From positions 1 through 64,000 of the forward strand of contig JAUIRK010000893.1 in assembly GCA_030549495.1 (NCBI GenBank): 64,000 nt of DNA, in the 5' to 3' direction. Below, piece after piece: positions 12,624-27,600 of this stretch. Below the pieces are notes generated by a model. That model saw only the letters and a list, made by a program, of their open reading frames with translations, was not told where the DNA came from and searched no databases. Both the position numbers and the translations under genes were made by a program. The stretch comes from Nectonema munidae (taxonomy: Eukaryota > Nematomorpha > Nectonematoida > Nectonematidae). Positions within the stretch are counted from its first letter, which is position 1. Every line of letters starts with the position of its first letter.

Positions 12624-15600
12624 GTATTAATTTATTCTTTTTTAATTACCTGAGTGCCTTTCTTTTATGTTATCAAATTCATCATCATCAAGTTATTTTG
12701 TAGATTCGTGTTTTTTGGTTGGTAAGTAGTCTACTCTTGAAAGTATGTCATAAAACCGTATCCCATTTCATTCGATCTTCATTCTTAAATAGGCAGATCA
12801 TTTCTTGATTTGAACCCATGACATAGAAATCCTAAAATGTGTAACAAATTGAAAATTTGACTGAAACTTTATAAAAGCTGAATAAACCGAAATATATAAA
12901 AAATAAGTTTTAAAAAATTTATTAATTTACACCCGTCCTTCAATTAAATCAATTAATTAAATAAATTAAATCAATTCAATTAATTAAATACAATTATCTT
13001 TTCTTAAACTGGGCACATTGATTAAATTTTTGAATGGTTTTAGCAATTTTTAAGGAATATTTAACAAAATTAGAATTTTATTATTGCTAAACGATTTTGA
13101 TGATGATGTAAAAAAAAGAAAATGAATTTCATCTCAATTTTCTTTATTCATAAGTGAATCATTAGTTATAATTCGTTTATCCATTAGTAGCTTATACAAA
13201 AAATTTGATCAAAACCAAAGAAGTCTTATAATTTATGAACTCTGTTATTTCATCCCCAATAGCAGTAGTCAATCTGCAAGAAACTTGGTTTAATTATGAT
13301 ATGAATCTGTATCCGATAGATAATTATAAGTTTGTTCATATAAAAAGTAAAATTAATTCCCGTGGTGGATTAGGGTTTTATGCACATGAGTCAATGGATT
13401 TTGTAGTTATGAATGATTATGAAGTTCAACAGTTTGAATTAGCTTCTATAAAAATAAAACTAAGCAACTCAACTACTGTTTGTATGTTCAATGTTTACAG
13501 ACATCCTAATAAACAATCAGAGAAAAAGTTCATTGATGAATTTAATAATTTCCTAATGAATTTAGACAAAAGTAAAATTAATATCATTGCTGGTGATAAA
13601 AAAAGAATAATAATGTTAATAGTTTTTTTACAGAATTAAGTTCATATGGTTTTCTACCTACTATAACTAGCCTTACCAGAGAAGACTCAAAGTCTCTTAT
13701 AGACAATATTTTTATAAAACTGAATACACATACCTATGATTCGTATGTTTTAGATTACAAAATTTCAGACCACTATCCTTTGCTACTAAGTATAAAAATA
13801 TAATTAAAAACAGAATTATTATAAAAAAAGTATTTGATAGTAACAAATTTGTTAAATTCGTGTCTGAAGTATCCTGGACTGACATAGTTTATGAACATAC
13901 AGACAATGTGGAGTTACTTACATCTATTATATTAGAACGATTATCTTCATCTCTTAACCGTTGTTTTATTTTTAGAAGCATGAATGGCAGGTCTAAAAAA
14001 TTTAAGCATAGTAAATGCTCCTGGGTCACAGATGAACTCCTAAAGTTAATTAAAACAAGGGACAAACTACATAAAGTATGTAAAAAATCGACAGGCCAGC
14101 AATTCTATTCACATAGTAGGAAGTACATCATTGTGAGAAATAAAGTGAAAAGTATGTGCAGAAAACTGAAATTTAATTTTTATTCTAACAAATTTTCAAA
14201 TACCCATGATAATAAGACTTTTTGGAAAAATGTGAATTTTATTTTTAAACCTAAGTTTGATAAAGTTCTGACTCTAAAACATGATGGAAAATTGATAGAT
14301 GATCCTCGAGCTGTATCTGAAGTTTTCAATCATCAATTTGCTAAATTCGCACTTTCACAAGATGATGAAAAGAGTTTAAATAATTTTTTGTTTTTTACAA
14401 ATTCTGTATTTTCATTTAACGAAATCACTGTTAATGATATACTCTTAGCAGTTCAAAGCTTCAGAGAAAAAGAATGTGAAGATTTTTATGGCATTTATAT
14501 GAAGATTGTTAAGTCAATCATTAACTATATCTGTCTTCCACTTTATCATATATCCTGAAAGTTTCAAAATAGGTAAAGTTATTCCTATTTAAAAAAAAGG
14601 TCTCTTCAAACTCTGCCGAAAATTACCGCCCAATAACGCTTATTCCAACTATATCTAAAATTTTTGAAAAATTCTTTTTTTTCAAATTGATAGATATTTT
14701 GTTGAAAATTGTCTCTACTATGAGAAGCAATTTGCCTTCAGAAAAAGTTGCTCAACTGAAAATCTACATTCATTGTTAATTAATAAAATTATAGAAAATT
14801 TGGAAAATAAGTCGGATACAATTGCCATATTTTTGAATTTGACTAAAGCGTTTGATTCTATAAGGCTTCAAATTGATTTCAAAATTGAAATCATATGGGT
14901 TTGGTAGCTTGTCATTGAAGCTTGTGAAAGAATATTTGATAAACCGGAAACAGTTTGTATCATTCAAGAATTGCTCGTCCAATTTTGTTGTTTTGAATTG
15001 TGGAGTTACACAAGGGTCTGTGATGGGCCCACTTCTTTTCAAAATATTCATTAATAATGTTTATACTTCCAATAGTAATATAGATTTTTATTTATATACT
15101 GATGACGTGACTTTATTAATTTCTTCCAACAAAATTTCATTTGATGCTAATTATTCTGCCGTTATAGATAACCTAAATAAGGTAAATATGTAGTTTTCTA
15201 TGAACGCATTGTCGGTCAACAAATCCAAGTCTAAAGGAATAATTTTCTCTAATAAATTTGTTTGTAGGAATAAATTATTATCTGTTTTTGGTTTCGATTT
15301 TGTACGTGAATTTAAATTGCTTGGATTATTTATAGATGGTAATTTAAGATGGAAAGAGCACAAAAATTTTGTTTGTTCAAAGTTAGCTTCACTAGTAGGT
15401 ATTTTCCGATTATTAAAGAACAAATTAAATAGAAATACTTTAATACATCTTTATAAATCATATTTTTTTCCTCATATTTTTTATAATCTTTTATATTGGC
15501 GACGCTCTAATCTACAATGTTTTTGTTCTTCAAAAGAAAGTGATCAGACTGATATCTAATAAGCAAAATATATCTAATACTGACAGTGTCTTTTCAAATT

Positions 15601-18600
15601 TTGGTTTACTTAAAGTTTAAGACATATATGAGTTAAAACTATCGCTTTTTTTTTAAATGATGACTGGGTATGTTCCCTTTAACTTTATGCAGTTAATTAC
15701 TTTTAATTTTGAACTAGAAAAAGGTAATCCTAGAACATCTTTGAATATGAGTTTACCTTCCTATAGATTAAAAAACTCCAAACAGTCTATAGTTTGGAAA
15801 TTAACACACTGTTGGAACCATAATATTGATACTTTCCAAACTTATAATACATTTTCAAAATTAAAAAAAAATTAAAGAATGACGCTTTAGAAAGTTATAT
15901 TCTCTGATTTTATTATTTTTCGCACGTTAATCTGAATTCTAATTTAATTTTTTTAAGTGATTAAAGTTAATCATTTAGTTTAGAGTTGTACTAGTTTTTT
16001 TGTATATATGTGTACATTATCATTTTTTCTTACTGTTCACAATTCATTTAGATATTTTATTTGTTTGATAACATTTACTTCTTAAGATACATCTTTTCAT
16101 TTTGAAGTTTGTTCATGAGTATAGTGTTTCTAGAAGCGGGACTTTCTTTTCACTTGCATTTTATTGTGATGATTTTATTCGTGTATTACGTGCATATTCA
16201 TCTATATATATATTCGATTTTACTTATGTTTTTAACAACTCTTCTATTAATATATTAAACTGTTATAGTCATTTTATTTATGATTACTATATATATATAT
16301 ATATTTTTTTCTTATGTAAAAAATGAATAGTAAATATATCTTTCTTTCTTCTTATTGAGTAGTTACTCCAAAAATAGCTGTGTTCAATTTTCGTGACTTT
16401 CATCAAAGTGCTCTCTTCAACAGTGGAAGATTGCAAATTATATTTGTAACAAAATATCATTTTGTTAATAACATTTTTATAATATCATAATAAATTTAAA
16501 TTTAGGCGGAGAATTCAATTGACAAAGCTGCACGTTTTCTTGTAGACGCTCGTATTGAAGAAGTGAAGGTAACAGGCATTTTGTAATATTTTTTGCTTGA
16601 CTAATTTATTTAGACTTTTTCATTTAAGAATAAAAAAGCATGCTATGATGTCCATAAAGAGCATGAAAAAAATCAATCTCAACTTGATAACTTTCAGAAA
16701 CTTTCTGACAAAGATATTCAGAAGGTAATCTACCATAGCAATCTTATTTTGCATAACTAGTGGTTTTATTTGAATAAACTAAAATTCACTCACTAATTAA
16801 AAATTAGATGCGTGTATCTGTAAAGAATTGAATGAATACAGATTTACAAGAAGAAGCATTTATTTATCACACACAATTAAATAAAGATTAATTTAACACA
16901 AAAAAAAAGAATATCGGACAATAACATAAACGAAAAAAAATAATAATGATGGAGTTCAAGCTCAAAAGAGCTTCTTTAATTGATAGTATGGTTAAGTTTT
17001 TGAAAAGTGCATAACCATTTGCTCTAAAAGGATAAATTCTACAAGCAGTTCCAGGTTTCAAGTTCCTTATCTACGAAATTATTTGAACTGTTTGAATCTT
17101 AAATACCGGATCGCACCGTTTTGGACGCCCCTGATCTATACCATACGCTTCCTCCGTTACTAACTTAGCCGAATTAACTTCACCATTATGTAGTTTTCCC
17201 CTTATATTAACTTGATTCATCGTGAGGATTTTCTTTTAGCTTGAATTGAAGTCGAATAAGCTCTTGCTCACGCTGAAGCAGACAGACATCGTATATTCCG
17301 ATTCCGTAGTGAAGGCAGAGCGAATGCGACAGGATTGGGATTTTACACTGCGCTGTCATTGCGTATACCTGAAGCAAATTGAAGCTCGGCGCTTGGAATT
17401 CATGAAGGATACTTTCCAAAAGTTTCACAGCATCACCTCCACCAAACCTTCTAAAATGGCAACAGTATTATTCACCTTTTTTCATCTCATTTTTTTCAAC
17501 TCAAAAGTCCATATACTGATCATTTGTTATTCTGTCAACACCCATAGCTCTGGCATTTTTAACCTAAAAATTTAATTATAATCATGTTCTATTATGGTAT
17601 AAAAGTACGTCGTTTAAGTTCACGTAAAGCAGACAATTTTGACTAATCCCTATCGAATTCATTAGAATTCGAATTGGTTTGCGTTTCACTGCAGGAACAA
17701 TAAACCAAAATCGGTTAAAGATATAATGATTTTAACGAGTAAAGTACATTTTATTTTCGTTTACTTTAGGCAAGTTTCTCCTACCTAAGAACTTATTTCT
17801 TCCTTAGTCTTTTCTCAATAAAAATATTTTGTGATAGCGAAATATATATGCAAAATAATATATTTGTTCCCTTTAAAATGCAGACTTTTATTGTTGAGGA
17901 ACTATGGATTGTACACTTGACTCAAAAGTAATGTGGCAGCATTATTACTTTCTTTACCAACTTAGATTCAACCTTTGCCTATCATATAGCAATAAAGATG
18001 ATGAAAGAAATGTTTGGAAGCGTTGGTAGTATAATTAGATCACATGCTAACTATGGTGGTCCAAACCTTCCATATCAAAAATTTGTTCTAACAAAAATTT
18101 TATCCAAAAAAACTCATTAACATCTAAAAATTTTAGCCGAAGTACTTTATCCCTTAAAACTTATATCTTGGAATCAAGTTAGGATGTCAACAAAAATGAT
18201 ATAAAATTCAATTCAATAAACCATAAAAATCACGTGAATTTTTGATAAAAAGAAACATAAATCTAAATAATTTTTGAATACACAGAGTGATTATTTGATA
18301 AGCGAAACGCAAATACTCTTCAATGCCACGGATGGGTAGATCTGAAGTCGGTGGAGTCATGTTTTAAAGGAATACGAGTCGGAGTCATTTTTTTAAATAT
18401 TAAAAATGCAGAAAAAAGTTGAATTTTTGTAAGCATAGAAGTGATCCTTTCTTTAGTGAAAATGAGAAGCGAAGCGTTGGTGTTAAATTTATTAATTTTT
18501 AAGTTTTTGGATTTAGATTTGCTTTTTACATACTTGGAGCCTGAGTCGGATATGTTCCTTGCGAGTCGGTGTTGTAGATGTGTGCTCTGAATGCTTTTCA

Positions 18601-21600
18601 CTAATTGCGTCTTCGTTGTTTCTATCAAAACTAGAATCTTTTTCTTTCAAATCTCCCGATTTTTTATCTTTCTATAATTCTTACTTTTTAGAGTTGTGAG
18701 AGGTTGTGCCAAGCAATCAATTATATAGATGAGCGATCTGATCTAAAGCTAGCAACCGATAAAGTTGACATCTTCTCATGCACTCCACAACAGTATCTAT
18801 TCGATTTTTGTGTAATGAAAATTTGTTTTTCCACACGCTCACATACCACCGTCATTTGCCTTTATTTTTGTAATCTTTCAAATTGTCAAAGCGACAATGC
18901 AACTACTATTTCTTATTTAAAACTTTAATATCCCTGTTGTTGTAATTAATTAGTATATTTTACTGTCTTTATTTTACTGTTCAATTAGTAAGTGCTACCA
19001 ATCATTTTATTCCGTTAATTAGTCCAAACTACTAATTATACATAAAACTGACAACAATTATTATTTGGTAAATACAACTAACTGAATACTTAGCGATGAA
19101 TGTTTTTTTAACAAAATTTATGTTTTTATATTTCATAATGAGGGAAAACTTGTTTTGTCACCCTTCCTTGTACCAAATTATATACGATATTTTAAAGATA
19201 TTTTGATAACAAACTTAAGCTTGATATCCAAATGAAGACTAACTGTCTTTTGTAAACAACGACAAATTTTCTATCCTAAGTCAAAAAAGTATGCTTACAA
19301 GCTGAAACAATGAATTGAATGACAAAAAATATTAATGAACTAAGCGAAAAAACAAGCAAGTTTATTTTGCAAAGCATGAATAAGAGAGATATGTATTGAA
19401 AAAACTATTAAAGATCTTTATTCAAGCGAGCACTTTTCTTTCATTATTTTCGAGTAGACTTGAATTATCTTCTTTACGTGCTTGTTTTAAACTTGTAAAA
19501 ATACATGCCCTACAAAACAGATCGTTTTTAGACAGTTTTTAGGAAACTTCAAGTTAAAAACATTGAAACAACAAAAAAGTGTGAGAAAAGCCATTGAGAA
19601 GGATTCTGTTTTACACACGAATTGGCCATCAATGTCGAGGAGAAAGTCACGATCATGAAAATTTTCATGATGTTGTCGAACTAAAATCTCCAAAGGTTTT
19701 GGTTCCTCCGAAGGCTTTCTTGTGATACATGTTAGACTCTCGTTGAAGAGACAAGCAAGTTTAAATAAAACACAACCATTGAACTGTTCTAAAATTAAAT
19801 TTACTCATATTAAAGATTTAATAAACTTTTTAAATAACCTTCTTCCTCGTATATAAATTTTCCATTGTAATTCTTTTTCATTTTATTGTAAACCAAACCT
19901 ATTGACTCTTGAAACTCTCAATTTTTTTGAGAAAAATCTTAGTAACATTTATAGACGGTGATAAGTCGTTCAAACTCCTTAACTATCTAAAAAAAGATAA
20001 AATTAGTTTTGAAAATTGAAAGTATACTGTACTTGAGTTTGGTCTCTCAAAATTGAAAATCGAGTAAACACCATCATTTATACTTTTGCTTTCTCCAATT
20101 ACCTTTCTTAGATAAAAAGTTTCAGCCATTGCTTTATCAACTATGTCCGAACTTTGAGGTAGATTTGTTAAATTATTCAGACAACTCAGATCGCTTCTAT
20201 CTGAACAACTACTTCCAGAGGATATCATTTTTTCTTTTATTTTTGATCTTTTTTTATTGGCAACAACTTGCAAATTGTTATCTTTCGCTTTTCTTTCCTC
20301 TTGGAACTTGTATTTCAACTTTTCTTTCCAATAAACCTTTAAACAAAACTCATAAAATAAAGCTAAAAAATACTTATCTTACAAAAGAAGATGAATATGT
20401 CAAGCGAAACGTTGTTTGAAGTTGAGGATACTGCTCTAACAAGCCATTAATAATGCAATCGCATATCTTTGAAGTAGGATACTTTAAAAAACATAAATGA
20501 GAATGCAGTTTGAAAAACAGTCTTCTTACATTCCATCATAAAACCTTGTCACAAACAAGTAGACCGAATCAAGTAATGTTTTTGTATTTATTTTTTCTAA
20601 TTCCTGCTTTGAGTTTAACTTCATTAAAAGTCCCTGAGGAATAAAATCGCTTGGTAGCTTGAAAAGTTTTGGAACGTAAGGACTAAAATTAGAAGTATAC
20701 TTAATATAAGATAATTTTTAGACAAAAAATTACTTATTTGAATTTGGAACTTTGTTAGTATAACTTGAAAGTGTACTTGCCGTGGATAAACAGGCTTCCA
20801 TTTCTATATATTCTGGCACATTAGATGAATCAACCTTTAAGGGTTCACAATAACTTGATCCAGATGCAATGTCCTCTTGTTTGTTGATTGGATGGTGGTG
20901 ACTTTCAATGTACTTTTCTTTGATCTCAAGCTTGATAACCTCATTATTAACTATTTCCTCTATTGTTTCATCATTCAAGTCGACATAATCGAAAACTTCG
21001 ATTTTCAAGAGTTTCAAGACTAAATTCTTGATGTAATTTTATCTTTTTAGAAGAACCCTTATAGTTAATTAGTACAATTTTCATTTTAAGTAGTATGATA
21101 CAGTCTATAATAAAATTTATTTACAAAATATGAGTATCAAAGATTTCAATAAATGTAATGTTTGGGTACAGCAACTTTTTGGTTATCAAAAGTTGTATAC
21201 ACGTTTATTAAATGTGTTTATTAATGTTTGTTTGTTTACTACAAAAAGGTTTAAATTTTCTGTGGAAGAAACTATATATGAGTATATATTAGGATAAAAT
21301 CTCTTGGTTGTAAATTGATAACAAACTAAAATATAAGTAACTTCAATACAAAAGCAGTGTTTGATTCTTGAAAATTGAATCAACAGTTGTTCTTCTAGTT
21401 TTTCAGTTATACATTGACCTACAGAAAAACTGATACTATTTATTTCAAATGATTGAAATTCCTCAAAGCCTAAATTGATATTTAGACCATTTGTTTCAAG
21501 CAATTCACAAATTTTAAGGGTAAAATTATTTTTGAAAACTTTTTTTCTAAAAGTAAATTGCTAACATCCGTATAAAAATTAGTTGAAAAAAACATAATGA

Positions 21601-24600
21601 TTGAGGAAACTGATTTTGAAAGACCAATGACTTTGTAATGTTTATGGTATTTTTGTTCTATTAAAAAACTCCTTAAACTGTAAATGTTTGGCCGCAAACC
21701 TCATGCTTTGAAAGTGAACTAGTGGACCAATTTTTTTAATCTGAAGTAATGAAGAAGAAAATGTAGCTTGGGTTTAAGGGGCTTTTTATATTCATTAACA
21801 AAAATGTCTAAAAAATCCTCAATATGATCTTCTAAAATTTGTTCTCTTGCAAAATCAATTTTAGGTGCTGTTAAAACATTAATAATATCTAGAAGAATCA
21901 AAAAAACTTTCCATTGTAAGCTCTATGGTAAGGCTTACATTAGTCCTATGTTAGTTATATTAGTCCGGCTAATATAACTGGTAAAAATCTTGCTAAACAC
22001 CAGTTTTGGGAAGAAGTTTGCTTAGTTATTAACTTCTGGTGTTCTGAGAATAAAGTTGTTAGATTTTAAATTTCTTTGAATTTATCAGAAAAACAAAACC
22101 TACAATATTTATATCCGTTAAAAGACTGTTGAAACCCTCCAAAAATGTTTGCTCCTAAATTATCAACACAAAGGAATCCCTTAAAAATATTTATAGCTAT
22201 TTATTTATACTTAAAAATAATTTATGGCTCAATCTGCAAAGAGCATTATTTGAAAAGAATAAGCTTTGAAACCTACAGAATATTTGAAGATGTATAAATA
22301 TGTCCTATTTTAAATTTTTTCTAAAAACTCTTTAGTTTCCATGTTTTTTTTATATTTTTCTACCTTTTTGATGTCTCACACCATTTAATATTTAAAAATT
22401 CTTTTTTGAAAGTTTCTAATCACTTCTGGTTTCTATATTATATGTTTGTTCTTCACAATTAATTAACATTATGAATTTATGTTTTTCAGGCAGAAGACTT
22501 TTCTCTTCCAATGATGAGTGAGAGAAGGCGAAAAAATTTGGAGCGAAAAATTGTTCTCATCCAAAACATTATTGAGAAAGAAAGTTTAATAAAAAACAGT
22601 AAGCATTTTTAAATCTAACTATTTATAGTTATTTTAAATTAAATTTTAGTAAGAAAACAACGTTAAAATATTTTTATAAAACATTTTTTAATAAACTGAC
22701 GAGTCATTGTTTGAAACAAGTTTGGTTAAAAAAACAACATGGAAAATTGCTTTCAACAATTTTATTTAAAAGAAGAGAATATCTCGACTCTAAGAGTCTT
22801 TATCAAATGTTTTCATGTAAATAAAACAAAGCATAATGGTATTAATTTTTTAAAGTAACTCAATTATATGAGGTCATTTGATACTCTTGGAATCAAAATA
22901 TTATTATAAATAAAATTTTTGGAAGCTTTATTTCTTGTTGTTTTAGCAATGTTACTTTTTTTAACTATGCATATTATTATTATTATTATGAAAGCTTTAC
23001 GGTAAACTCTTCATACGTACGGGAGTTTATTTTTGGGAAAAATTAGAACACTAATTTACAAATAAACCATTTTCATCAGAAAAATAGTGAAAAATTTAAA
23101 TTATTTTTTGAATAAATATAATTGGAAAAGTTTTTTTTAATTACATTTTTCTTGAAACTTTTGGAACATTCAAAAATGCAATTTTTCCGACACCATGGGA
23201 AATGCTTTTTTTTCAGAAAACTCCTTAAAATATAGATTATATTTATGAATTGAAATGCGAAAGCATGAATACCTTCACCATATTTGATTTGATTGCAACA
23301 AAAATATTTTTGATCGAAGTACAATAAATAGTTTTATGTTTTACAAGTTTTTATCTTGGTTCTATAAAAATTTAAAAAATTAGTGGATAAGTTCTTAAAT
23401 TTTTAATATAAAATACTAAGCTTTCAATTAGATGTGGTTTTATTTGTAGCAGTTTAACCAACTCTTTTATTGTGTTTTATTCATTAACTAAAAGCGTTAG
23501 TGAAAGAATTAATATACTTTTTTAATTTCTAGGTATTGATTACACTAACCTCCTTAATAACAGCATTAATCAACACTTAATGTCCCATCAAACTCCTCTA
23601 AAATTGCAAAAGAATGAAGTCGTGGAAAAAGCCTTCAAAAGTTATCAAATGCTCAATCATTTACAAGTATTGTTTTTTTTGTGTTGGATTTAAAAAAGGG
23701 ATTTTTATTTATACACATTAGTCTATAACTCAATAACATAGCAACCTTTTGTTATCCTTTATTCTTTTGCCTTTATTCATAACTCCTCCTTTTTAATATA
23801 CTCTGCTTTTAATCAGAAACTCATATTTAGACTGTTAAAATCTGAATATAATAATTTTGAAACTTAACGAGTCTATTTAAAATGATCCTTGTTCAAACTA
23901 GGCATATATTTGACATCTTGAAAAACGATGAAATTCTTCACAATTTCATATTTCCAAAAGGGATTTTAAAAGCATGTTTGTTTTGGGCGTTTACTTACAA
24001 TTTCAATGAAAGAAAGCATTCTCAAAATGTAACAAGATTTATTTTACTTGACTATGGTTTATTTCTTTCTTAAGCAGTTCTGAGCTTTGTAACTTAAAAA
24101 GTCTGCACATTGTACCTTTTTAAAGGTTATAATTGTAAAAAAGGATAATGCATCTTGGCTTAAAAAGTTGCTTATCATTTTTCTCAATGTCTTTGCAGCC
24201 TCATGGTCAGGCTAAGTAGGAGTCGGTGGAGTTGAACGTTTGAGAGGGAATTAGAAGTTATATTCATAAATGTTAGATTAAAAATTGAATTCATAGACTC
24301 TTTTTTGTACAACGTTGCAAAAACACAACATAAAAACTATTTGGGTCTAACGTTGTGTTTTTGCAACTCATAGAAAAATGTTGAAAAATTCAACAAAATT
24401 AAAAACAAAGTTTTTTATTACACGAATACCTGTAAACGAACAATGCTCGGTTTATGAATAGAAAGTTTTGCGAAAATTTTAAACCGAATACTTTTGAGGA
24501 AATAATTTGGGATAATTTTAATGCTATTGTTTTGGAACATTTAGATAAATAGGTTGTAGACAATAATTTGAAAACTTTTTGGAGACGTTGTGAGATAAAC

Positions 24601-27600
24601 ACTAAACTACAAATACAAACCAATAGAACACTAATATTAAAAAATTGATCAAACATTTTGCGTTGCAACATAAAGCACAGGCATGTTAAATTTAGGACGG
24701 TTGGACACTTTTAATATTTAAAACAGAAAAGTTGATGGTGCATAATTATAAATTGCTCGAATTATCAGTGTTAATAAAAACTGATACATAATCGCAAAAT
24801 TACAAATAGCTGTAGACGTAGTTGATGTCGAAAAATTAACCCTAACACGGACATATGCCATTTTACTCCAAGCTTTTAATTAAAGTGAAATACCAGAAAA
24901 TTTTACTATTATGTAAATTTTTGTTAAAATATGACTTATCGATTTGTTATTGTTTAACTAGTACAACTTATCATTTTCAAATTAAGAATGTAGATGGCAA
25001 GCAATATTTTTGAAAAAAAAGAAAAAAATGAGATATTTCAATCCATTTTAATCAAGGTATATAGAACAAAGCTTTGAATGTTTTAAACTCCTTGGGGAAT
25101 GTATAAAGAACTATGCCTGGTTTTGGGGTATTGATTAATTAAAAAAATTAATTTAACAAGTTAACGACAAGACTCGACTATTGTCGACTCAAAAATAAAA
25201 TATTTTGCGTTTATTCATGTTTTTAAAAAGTAGGGTAAAAGTACTTTATTCTAAATATAAATTTATTAAAAAGTTTATATATAAGAACAAATTAAAAGGA
25301 TATAAATTCAATAGTTTGACTGAAGTTGAAAAGCAACCAAATTTGTTTGTTTTAAGTTAAACGTTTTTTTTGATTAATTGTACTTCTCCTTCATGACGCT
25401 ATAGCATACATATTTGTTCTTAAAATACTATTATACGCAAACTTTTTATACATTCAAAATTCGAGTATAATTACAATAATAAATTATTTTTCTCTTTCTT
25501 TAAATTCTTTTTCAATTTTATATATATGTGATATAATTTATGCTTAAGTCTGTTCTAAAACTGCACTTCTACTTTTTGTAGGATTCACATATGTTGATAT
25601 TTCAAAAAATTATTTAATTATATTAAGATTTATCTTATCTTGTGCTTAAGACAAGCTAAGTTTTTTGCAGGTGAAATAACAATTACTCACTTCAACCATG
25701 GATTTGGAGTCGGAATATGATAGCAATCAACTTCGATTTCAATACGATAAAATTATAATCGTTCTATTAGTGTAGTCTTTTGCTATTAATGATGTAACGA
25801 TCCGATGTTTTCTACCGATGCCAATACTAAATCCTAAATAATAATTCATGGTTTCCACAACATCCATTTTCAGAGAACCCGTAAAAATCCTCCAGATTTG
25901 CATCTTTCCACAAACTCTTTAAGGTTTTGTGAATTATTGATGTGTAGTTGTAAAATATATTTTTTATTTTGTGAAATGATATCGTCTTTATTCTATTAAC
26001 GTTTTGTTTTAACTTTTCAGGGTAGCCATTTTAAGTTAACAAAAGCTTTAGCTAAAGTGAATAGATCTCCAGAGCCAAAAGATTGCATTGAAAAATACAT
26101 TGAAGTTGGAAAAAATAAATTGGTATTCCTTTTCGTATTGTATTCTTTTATAAATGTTTTGAGTATAATAAGGAAAATTACGATACTAATGAGCAATGGG
26201 GAAAAAATTAAGTTTTATTTATATATCTTATGATATTCCTCTATCAACTTATTTTATGACCAATGATAATTGACTAATAAGACTCTTATACCAATTAAAT
26301 ATCACTAATACTAAACTTTTTTTAGCATATATTTGCGTAAAAATTCGAAATTATAATTTGATGACAGTTATTCGATTTTCTTTCAAATTAACCCATTTAC
26401 GGTGAATGTTCCTATTTTGGAACATAAGTAATTTCATCTTTATCTGCTTTTTTCAATGACTTTGAATATAAATCGTCTGCATTTTTTTAGATATCGTCTG
26501 CTTTGCTTGGCCTTAAATGGGTTAAAACTCAGCTGTTAATATATAATATAAAATGAATGAATAACTATTATTTAGTTTTCTTTTTTGATCAAACTTGATG
26601 TTTAAAAAATTCTAAATTTATATATAAAACAAAGGTCAATGATCAAATTTGCGAAAGCCTTTATAGAAAGTTCACATTTATGTATTAAAATAGTCATGTA
26701 AATTGCGTATTTTTTCGAATATAAGTCCTTAAGGTTTCTTTTTATACCTTAATGTTAAAAAACTTCGCCTTATAATCGAGGCGTTGTAAAATACATACTC
26801 GTTGATAAACTGTAAAAACTTTTGCGTTGTATTGCATCTGTCATAACTATAAAAAGTTTTGATTTGTTGTACATTTTATATTGTAGAAAAATACTAATTT
26901 ATATGCTTCCAGGAGATCATTTGAAGTAGGTAAATATATTAAAGTTGTACCTTGCATTCTATCATGATTTATTTAAGACCTGAATATATGTGAGTTCTTC
27001 CAAACGATTTTTTATGTAATATAGTCATTCTTTTGTGCGTTGCATTGAAGCCTAGGATTTAATCCTTTGTTACTTTTAATCAAATTTCTAGAAATTTTGA
27101 ACAAAATTGATGAACTAATCATCACATATTAATAAACTTACAATAAGCATCTTAAAAAACTATCAAATGAGGCATTTTTTAAAGCCTAATAGAATAAAAA
27201 CTAAAAATCGTATTTTTGAAACTTGAAAATAAACTTTTTTTTTAAATAAAAGTAAATGTCTAATGTTTTTGTTTACCATACAGAATCTTCCTCAAAGCAT
27301 TCTACACATTCCTTTCTGGGACAGTATTTATGGGCTTCCTTCTCCTCTCAAGCAGCTACCTCCCTTCAACAATTACATTAATCTTTCTCAAGCTTTACCT
27401 CCAGCTCAAAATCAAAATAAACTTCAAACTATTCCCAACAACGTTACAATCTTTAGTATGAATTTTTTTTTAAATAATTGAGAGAATTGGTTAATTAAAA
27501 ACGGTGTCTTTGTAAAATGCTGTTTCATATTTTGTTATACTTAATCAGGTAGAGTGGCAATCTTTGTTCGAACTTATGGGGTAACTTTGAACAGTGTAAT

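Noticed and set aside
18320-18628. A 102-codon minus-strand frame
   Set aside because: It is produced by the GAGTCGG repeat and lies beside a NOSTRIN exon on the other strand.
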